From positions 637,886-701,885 of the forward strand of contig NZ_BGZJ01000002.1 of the NCBI RefSeq assembly GCF_003402575.1: DNA of 64,000 nucleotides, in the 5' to 3' direction. Each line of letters starts with the position of its first letter. The stretch's first letter is position 1. Under the pieces are notes generated by a model that was not told the DNA's origin, did not search any database, and saw only the letters and a list, made by a program, of their open reading frames with translations. Made by a program: the position numbers and the translations under genes. This stretch comes from Mesosutterella multiformis (GTDB lineage Bacteria > Pseudomonadota > Gammaproteobacteria > Burkholderiales > Burkholderiaceae_F). Positions 58,487-64,000 of the stretch are shown one piece after another.

Positions 58487-59355
58487 TTATTTTTCCTCCT
58501 TTTCTTCGAGGGCAGCCTTCAGTTCAGCGTCGGCCTTGGCCTGCTGTTCCGGAGTCCAGGTCTTCTTCGCTTCGTCGATCGTCAGATCATCGCGGTGATA
58601 CTTGCGAGCCGAGATCCAGGAGAGCGCGAGACCGGCAACGGTCGCGGCCGCGGCAATGCCGCCGAGCGGACGGAAGAGCTTGTGGGAGTCGTACACAGCC
58701 TTCTTCTGCGGGTTGGTCGGGAGACCATAGGCCTCGTGACCGTGCTTGCAGACGTAGATCACGTGCAGACCGCCCATTTCGGTTTCACCGTAGACCTCAG
58801 CCTTGCTGAAGCCCTTAGCCTTCAGGACTTCAACGCGGGCCTTCGCCTTCGCGATCATTTCATCGCGGTTGCCGAAGCGGAGCGCTTCAGGCTGGCAACC
58901 GGGATACGCCTTCTCAAGACGGTCCATGCAGGCCGTGCACTTGTCGATCTTGTGATCGCCAGGACGGAAGCGCGGCACGTCGAACGGGCAGGTACGGCAG
59001 TACTGGCAGCCGTTGCACTTCTCGGTGTCGAAGTTCACGATGCCGTTCTGTCGTGGAACAGCGCGTGGCTCGAGCACACCTCGACGCAGGCAGCGTCCGT
59101 GCAGTGCATGCAGGAGCGGCGGCCGATAGCCCAGTTGGGAAACTTGTTGCCGGACTCTTCCTCGTGGAAGGTCTGGATAAGACGCGTATCGCCATTCAGA
59201 TCCATCGGGCTCTGGAGGGAGCCAGAGAATTCCGTGACGTTGTGACCGAGCGGAGCGGGAAGTTCGTTCCACTGCTTGCACGCCACCTGGCAGCCCTTGC
59301 AGCCAGTGCAAAGGCTCGAGTCAAAGTAGATGGCGACATCATTAGGTTTTGCCAT
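58487..59355 (-). pseudogene. fdnH: formate dehydrogenase iron-sulfur subunit (FdnH-like; frame break)
   Basis: MAKPNDVAIYFDSSLCTGCK and GCQVACKQWNELPAPLG open the ferredoxin part. CMHCTDAACVEVCSSHALF and, after a break near 59045, CNGCQYCRTCPFDVPRF with KIDKCTACMDRLEKAYPGCQ complete it. A C-terminal membrane helix (LGGIAAAATVAGLALSWISA) follows. The last cluster group reads PGCQPEALRFGN where relatives have two Cys separated by three residues, so a short in-frame gap may have removed one ligand. It carries electrons from FdnG to FdnI. Confidence 0.92.
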
Positions 59356-59377
59356 TATTTATCTCTAGTCTCTCTGA

Positions 59378-62300
59378 TCAGGCCTTTTCGACGTTAACGA
59401 GGAAGCCGCGGTATTCCGGAATCTGGGAATTCGGGTCTCCGACGTTCGGCGTTAGGTCGTTCATCGTCCAGCGGTCGCTCGCGTAGCGGCCGATGAGAAG
59501 TGGTGCGGGCAGCCCAGGATGTGATGCGGCTTGCCGTCAACCATGACCGGCTTCAGACGCTTCGTCACCATGGCCTGGACGCGGACTTCGCCACGATTGT
59601 TCCAGACACGGACCAGGTCCTTGTTCTTGATGCCCTTTTCCTTCGCGAGTTCTTCAGACATCTCGACGAACGGACGCGGGCTGATTTCAACGCCACGGGC
59701 AGTTACGGGTCTGACCGCCAGCCTGCCAGTGTTCAACCACGGAGTAAGTCGTGGCGACGATCGGGAACTTATCCGGATCAGCGCGCTTCACGGACGGGTC
59801 GTTCGTGTAGATCGCGCACGGATTGTTCTGAGAACCGTTGATCTGGTTCTTCACCGGGGATTCCCACGGCTCATAGTGCTCGGGGAGCGGACCGTCGGCC
59901 ATGCCGTGATTCGGGAAGAGACGGGAGTACTGTTCCCAGGTCATCATGAAGGCCTTGTTGTTCGGCGGAACACCTTGCCGTCCTTGGCAGCCACGAAATC
60001 CGGCACGTCGTAGCAGACCCACTTCTGAGCCTTTTCGTCCCAGGAGGTCACGCTTCGGGTTCCAGGGCTGGCCCTTCATGTCGGGCGCGCCGGTTATACA
60101 GAATGCGGCGGTTGGCCGGCCACACCAGGCCCAGTTCGGGAACACGCCGAGACCAGAGGGATCCTCGGTACCGGCGGTAAACCGGCTGCTTCGTGTGATC
60201 GAGCGGAGCGTCGTCGTTATTCCAGTAACCCACATAGATCCAGCAGCCGCAGGCGGAGGTGCCATCAGCCTGGAGGTCACCGTAGGTCTTCAGGAACTTG
60301 CCGGTCACGGTGTTGTAGCCATTCAGAGCGCGGGCAACGCGTTCCATGCTCCACTTGCCGTCAACCTTGTAGTCCCAGTTCACCTTCGTCACGGCCTCGG
60401 GGCACTTGCCGCCTTCCTTGCGGTAGAGGTCCTGAACGCGGGTGAAGATTTCGGACATCATCTCAAGGTCCCACTTCGCCTGGCCGAGCGGCGGCACAGC
60501 CTGTTCACGCCACTGCAGCATACGGCCGGAGTTCACGATGGAACCGGGGCGTTCGTAGATCAGGGCCGGCAGACGATAGATTTCGGTCTTGCAGGACTTG
60601 ACGTCGAACCCGGGTTCCTTCCAGAAGTCGGAGGTTTCCGTCGGGACGATATCGGAGACAACCATCCAGTCGAGCTTCGCGAGAGACCGCGGCGGGCATT
60701 CGACGCGTTCGGAGCGAAGTGAGCGGGGTTCATGCCCCAGACGAAGTAGCCCTTCACCTTGCCGTCGCGCATACGGTTCCAGGTCGGAATCATGGAGGCG
60801 TCACGGTATTCGTGCGGGAGCTTCGGCATCCAGTCATAGCCATAGTCGTTCTCGACCGTGGCGTTTTCGCCGTACCACTCTTTCAGGATGGAGACCATGA
60901 ACTTCGGCTTATTCGTGTAGTAGCCGTCAGCATAGGTTTCCTTCGCGAGCCAGTCAGCTTCGCGGGTAGTTGAGGTAGCCGGGGAGGCCGTCAGAGGTAG
61001 CCGCGATGTCGGTGGAACCCTGTTCGGAGCGCGTTCACGCCGCCGCCGGGGACGCCGACGTTACCGAGGAGCAGCTGAATCACAGCCATCGAGCGCAGTT
61101 CTGGGAACCAAAGGTGTGCTGCGTTTCGCCGAGCGCGTAGAGGATCGTGCCGACGCGTTCACGCTTGCCGGTGGACGTGTAGACCTGATAGACCTTCTCG
61201 AGGACTTCCTTATCGATACCGGTAACGGAAGAAACCTTATCGAGCGTGTAGCGGGAGTAGTGGCGCTTCATGATCTGGAACACGCAGTTCGGATCCTGCA
61301 GCGTCATGTCCTTCTTCGGCTCATGGACGGTCGGGTACTTGAACTTCGGGACACCGGGCTTCGTCACCCAGTTCATCGCGCCCTTCGTATCCCACTCGCG
61401 GTCAGAGGCGGTCTGATAGGACCAGGTCTCGTCGTCATACTTGTGGGTGTCGGGTTGTAGCCCGTGAAGTGGCCGGATTCCGGATCAAACTTGAAGTCCG
61501 GGTTGATCAGGCACGGGGCGTTCGTGTAGTTCTTGACGTACTCATCCTGCCAGAGGTTGTTGGAGAGGATGTAGTTCATCATGCCGCCGAAGAAGGCGAT
61601 GTCGGTACCCGGGCGGATGCAGGCGTAAAGGTCAGCCTGAGCGGCGGAACGGGTGTAGCGCGGGTCAACCACAATCCAGGTGCCGCCCTTACGCTGAGCG
61701 CGTTCGATGTAGCGGGAGGAAAGCGGGTGGGACTCAACGCTGTTCGAGCCGATCGACATGACGACATCGGCGTTTTCGATGTCGCACCAGTGGAGGTCAT
61801 GGAGCCGCGGCCAAAGGTCGGGGCAAAACCGGCCGGCGTGGAGGAGTGGCAGGGGCGGGTCTGGTTATCGATCTGCACGGAGCCAAGCGAGCGGCAGAAC
61901 TTCTGCACGAGCCAAGCTCTTCCGTCTGCAGCTGGGCAGCGCCGATGGAGGCCATGCCGTCGTTGCGGTTCACGAGGACGCCGTCTTCGTACTCAACGAA
62001 GTTTTCGTCACGGGTCTTCTTCACGTGACGGGCGATTTCGTTAAAGGCGTCTTCCCAGGAGATGTCTTCCCACTTGTCGGAGCCGGGGCGGCGAACCTGC
62101 GGCTTCAGGAGGCGGGACTCGTTATGCTTCACCTTGCGGTCCGGCGTAACGACGTTGCGGAGGTTGAACATGGTCGCGCCCTTCGGGCAGAGACCGCCTT
62201 TGTTCACCGGATGATCCGGATCGCCTTCGAGGTTCACGAGTTCGCCGTTGCGAACGGAGCAGATCACACCGCAGCCGCCAGCGCAGTAGCAGCAGATGTT

Positions 62301-62444
62301 CGTGAATTCCTGGGTTGAAACGAGCTTGTATGGCTTCTTAGCCGTGTCGGCGGCAGCGTGCGCGAGGGACGGGGCAGCAGCGACAAAGCCGCTGGTGCCA
62401 AGAGCCATGCTGCGTTTGAAAAAACTTCTACGGGAGATCCCCAT
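59378..62444 (-). pseudogene. fdnG: formate dehydrogenase major subunit, Cys-type (FdnG-like; many frame breaks)
   Basis: GGAGG precedes the ATG at 62444. MGISRRSFFKRSMALGTSGF is a twin-arginine signal. The 4Fe-4S region reads NICCYCAGGCGVICSV, then GGLCPKGA. The active site is IDNQTRPCHSSTPAGFAPTF with Cys (TGC) where E. coli FdnG has selenocysteine. IGSNSVESHPLSSRYIERAQ, MNYILSNNLWQDEYVKNYTN and VYQVYTSTGKRERVGTILYA follow. The C-terminus ends LTPNVGDPNSQIPEYRGFLV. At least seven single-base breaks occur (near 61910, 61780, 61450, 61080, 60700, 60100, 59700). The periplasmic enzyme oxidises formate to CO2. About 1020 residues when rejoined. Confidence 0.93.
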
Positions 62445-63029
62445 AAAAAGCCTCCTATTTGCTTTGTTTTTGTAAATCCCGTTCGGGCCGGGCATGTCAC
62501 GCATTCTAGGGATCAGTTTTTTCAGATCCAATAGGGAGGCGGGACTAAGCGAAGGAGGATTTAGCACTACATACCGTGCATGAGGGATACAAGAAAACGC
62601 TATGAGATCAATGCGGTATTCATTTTAGGAATAACGGTAAGGCCCCACAGTGCACACATAAAATCTTTAATGTTTTCGGGGAATTCTTTCAGTTTCGCTT
62701 CAGTTTCGTAACACGCCATATATTGGGGATGCGTGTTTTGGCTACGTCAGAAGGCCTAGTTCCTTGGCCGGTACCGGCGTAGATACCGGTATACCGTTAG
62801 ATGAAAATGATTCTCGTTACAGAAATTAGTTTAGCATAAAACTTTTTGAAAAGGGTACTTTTCGCGCCTGAAATGGACCTTAAGAAAGGAAAAAATGGGG
62901 CGTGAAAATTAAGAATCCCTGAAACACCGCGTTCATCTCCAGGAAAAGCCCGTTTTCCCCACATCTTCCGACCCGAAACGCGTTAAAGTGCGGGATAGAT
63001 AACCTATTCACTGAATTTCGGATTTTCCC
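62445..63029. other. intergenic region upstream of fdnG and the DUF805 gene
   Basis: No gene recognised. It should contain the fdnG promoter on the - strand. ATACCGGTAT (62784-62793) is a 10-bp palindrome. AAAATGATTCTCGTTA (62805-62820) resembles a Fur box (AATGATTCTCATT type), which would suggest iron control, but with low certainty. Confidence 0.4.
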
Positions 63030-63517
63030 ATGCACCAGCTTCAGTTTTTCAGAGCCTCAGGGCGGCTCCCGCGGCGGTTCTTCTGGATCGGCGTCCTGCT
63101 TCTCCTGATCCTCCTCTCCTGCGCGGTCTTTGTTTCCGTGCTTCTCGCGGGGGTAGCGCGGAGCGCGACAGGCTCGGAAACCGTGAGTTTCGGGTGTTCG
63201 CGGTGCTCGGCGGGCTCTCTATTCTCGCTGGTCTTTATTCGCTTACCTGCCTCATGAGTCAGAGGCTGCATGATTTTGGAAGGCCCGGTATTTGGGCGCT
63301 CGGGTTCTACGCGCTCCTCGCGGTCGGTATCGCTGGGATCCGGATTGGAGGAATCGCAGGGGCATTGATGATCCTCCCCTTCGCGGGCCTCGTCTTCTTC
63401 GGCACCGGCCAAGCGACCCGGCACACAATATCTATGGTGATCCGATATCAGCACCGCTTCCGACTGACCCGCAGCTCTGACCCTTTAGCCCCAGGCACAC
63501 GGAAATCGAAATCATAA
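63030..63517 (+). pseudogene. DUF805 membrane protein (one frame break)
   Basis: MHQLQFFRASGRLPRRFFWI with GVLLLLILLSCAVFVSVLLA is the DUF805 N-terminus. After a break near 63195, VFAVLGGLSILAGLYSLTCL and SQRLHDFGRPGIWALGFYAL give the family signature QRLHDxGRPG. Three to four membrane segments and about 160 residues fit the family (E. coli YhaH/YhaI). Function is unknown. Confidence 0.82.
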
Positions 63518-63581
63518 AAAACCTCTATATATATAGAGGAGAATATTCAGTAGACGAAAATCACTTGAAGGACGACGCAAA

Positions 63582-64000
63582 ATGACAACTCAGGCTCCTG
63601 ATCTGAATAGTCCCGCAGCTGCCCGCGCCGGCATCGCGGCCGGTGTCCTCGCCTATATCTCTGGGGCCTGATGCCGATCTACTGGCGGCTCCTCGGGAAG
63701 CGTCGTCGCTTGAGATTCTCTGCCTCCGAATTATCGGGAGTCTCGTCTTTATCTTCGGGTACCTTGCGGCAAAAGGCCGGCTCGGTGAGCTTTCCGGTGT
63801 GGTCCGGGGACTTCGCTCGGATAGGCCGCTCGCCCTCCTTCTCGTCGGGGCCGCGTTTTTCTCAAGCGCGAACTGGCTCGTGAATATCGTGGAGTGAACA
63901 CCGGGCACGTGGTGGAGCTTGGGATCGGGATGTTCCTCACGCCTCTTATGTCGGTCGCTCTCGGCGTCGTGTTTTTCCGCGAGAAACTGACACCCATTCA
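63582..64000 (+). pseudogene. rarD: RarD/EamA-family transporter, N-terminal part (frame breaks, runs off the window)
   Basis: MTTQAPDLNSPAAARAGIAA with GVLAYIS, then (shifted) GLMPIYWRLLG, and in a further frame SSLEILCLRIIGSLVFIFGY, match the start of RarD (AAYFIWGIAPxYFK, hRxxWS). AFFSSANWLVNI and, after another break, VNTGHVVELGIGMFLTPLMS, VALGVVFFREKLTPI correspond to the RarD NWLLFIWAVN...MLEASLGYFINPL region. It is a drug/metabolite-superfamily inner-membrane permease. Breaks lie near 63660, 63700 and 63893. Confidence 0.8.

Noticed and set aside
57845..59245. 466-codon open frame opposite fdnI/fdnH
   Set aside because: Antisense shadow of the formate dehydrogenase subunits, which are unmistakable on the - strand.

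Overview
The window reads as chromosome of a GC-rich, anaerobically respiring Gram-negative bacterium. A Sutterellaceae-type betaproteobacterium (Sutterella/Parasutterella-like) is my inference. It rests on a general porin, periplasmic FMN/FAD fumarate-reductase-like flavoproteins, DmsAB-type and formate dehydrogenase molybdoenzymes, an ECF nickel transporter, and the style of the IS30, IS256 and IS1634-like elements. No rRNA, tRNA or CRISPR array was recognised.

Layout. 1-12 kb is ordinary chromosome: a partial porin, a secreted flavoprotein with a divergent LysR gene, an esterase, two LysE/RhtB exporters, and a five-gene nickel/cobalt ECF transport operon. 12-20 kb holds a LysR gene, an IS30 element carrying an IS256 inside it, a metallo-beta-lactamase-fold lipoprotein, a YjdF-like membrane protein, and thiC behind a TPP riboswitch. 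20-31 kb is an accessory island: an AbrB-like orphan, an IS1634-like element with a 7-bp target duplication, and a two-gene PD-(D/E)XK operon split exactly at the second start codon by another IS1634-like element that itself carries a second IS256. The island ends with a Panacea (DUF4065) gene followed by two paralogous HNH endonuclease genes. 31-37 kb returns to respiration: a second flavoprotein and a DmsA/DmsB pair.

37-55.5 kb is the most unusual part. Two tandem modules on the + strand each consist of a small GrpE-like gene overlapping a long Hsp70-like gene. Facing them on the - strand are two modules, each a degenerate J-domain-like protein coupled to a single-pass membrane protein. Two IS30 copies and a decayed IS1634-like gene sit among them. 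Next comes a McrBC-like pair: an AAA+ ATPase and a DUF2357/McrC-like PD-(D/E)XK nuclease with zinc ribbons. A third GrpE-like gene stands alone at 33.2 kb. I propose a duplicated, specialised Hsp70 chaperone system next to a McrBC-type defence system.

55.8-64 kb (mostly - strand) is a formate dehydrogenase cluster, fdnGHI-fdhE-fdhD, followed by a DUF805 protein and a partial RarD-like transporter.

Reading quality changes across the window. Left of about 35.6 kb every gene not interrupted by an IS is intact. To the right most genes carry single-base frame breaks. The three IS30 copies are an internal control: copy 1 has an unbroken frame, while copies 2 and 3 lack 2 and 5 bases, mostly from short homopolymers. 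Many breaks on the right are therefore probably sequence errors rather than true pseudogenes. I give such genes as one reconstructed unit and type them as pseudogene because the frame as written is broken.
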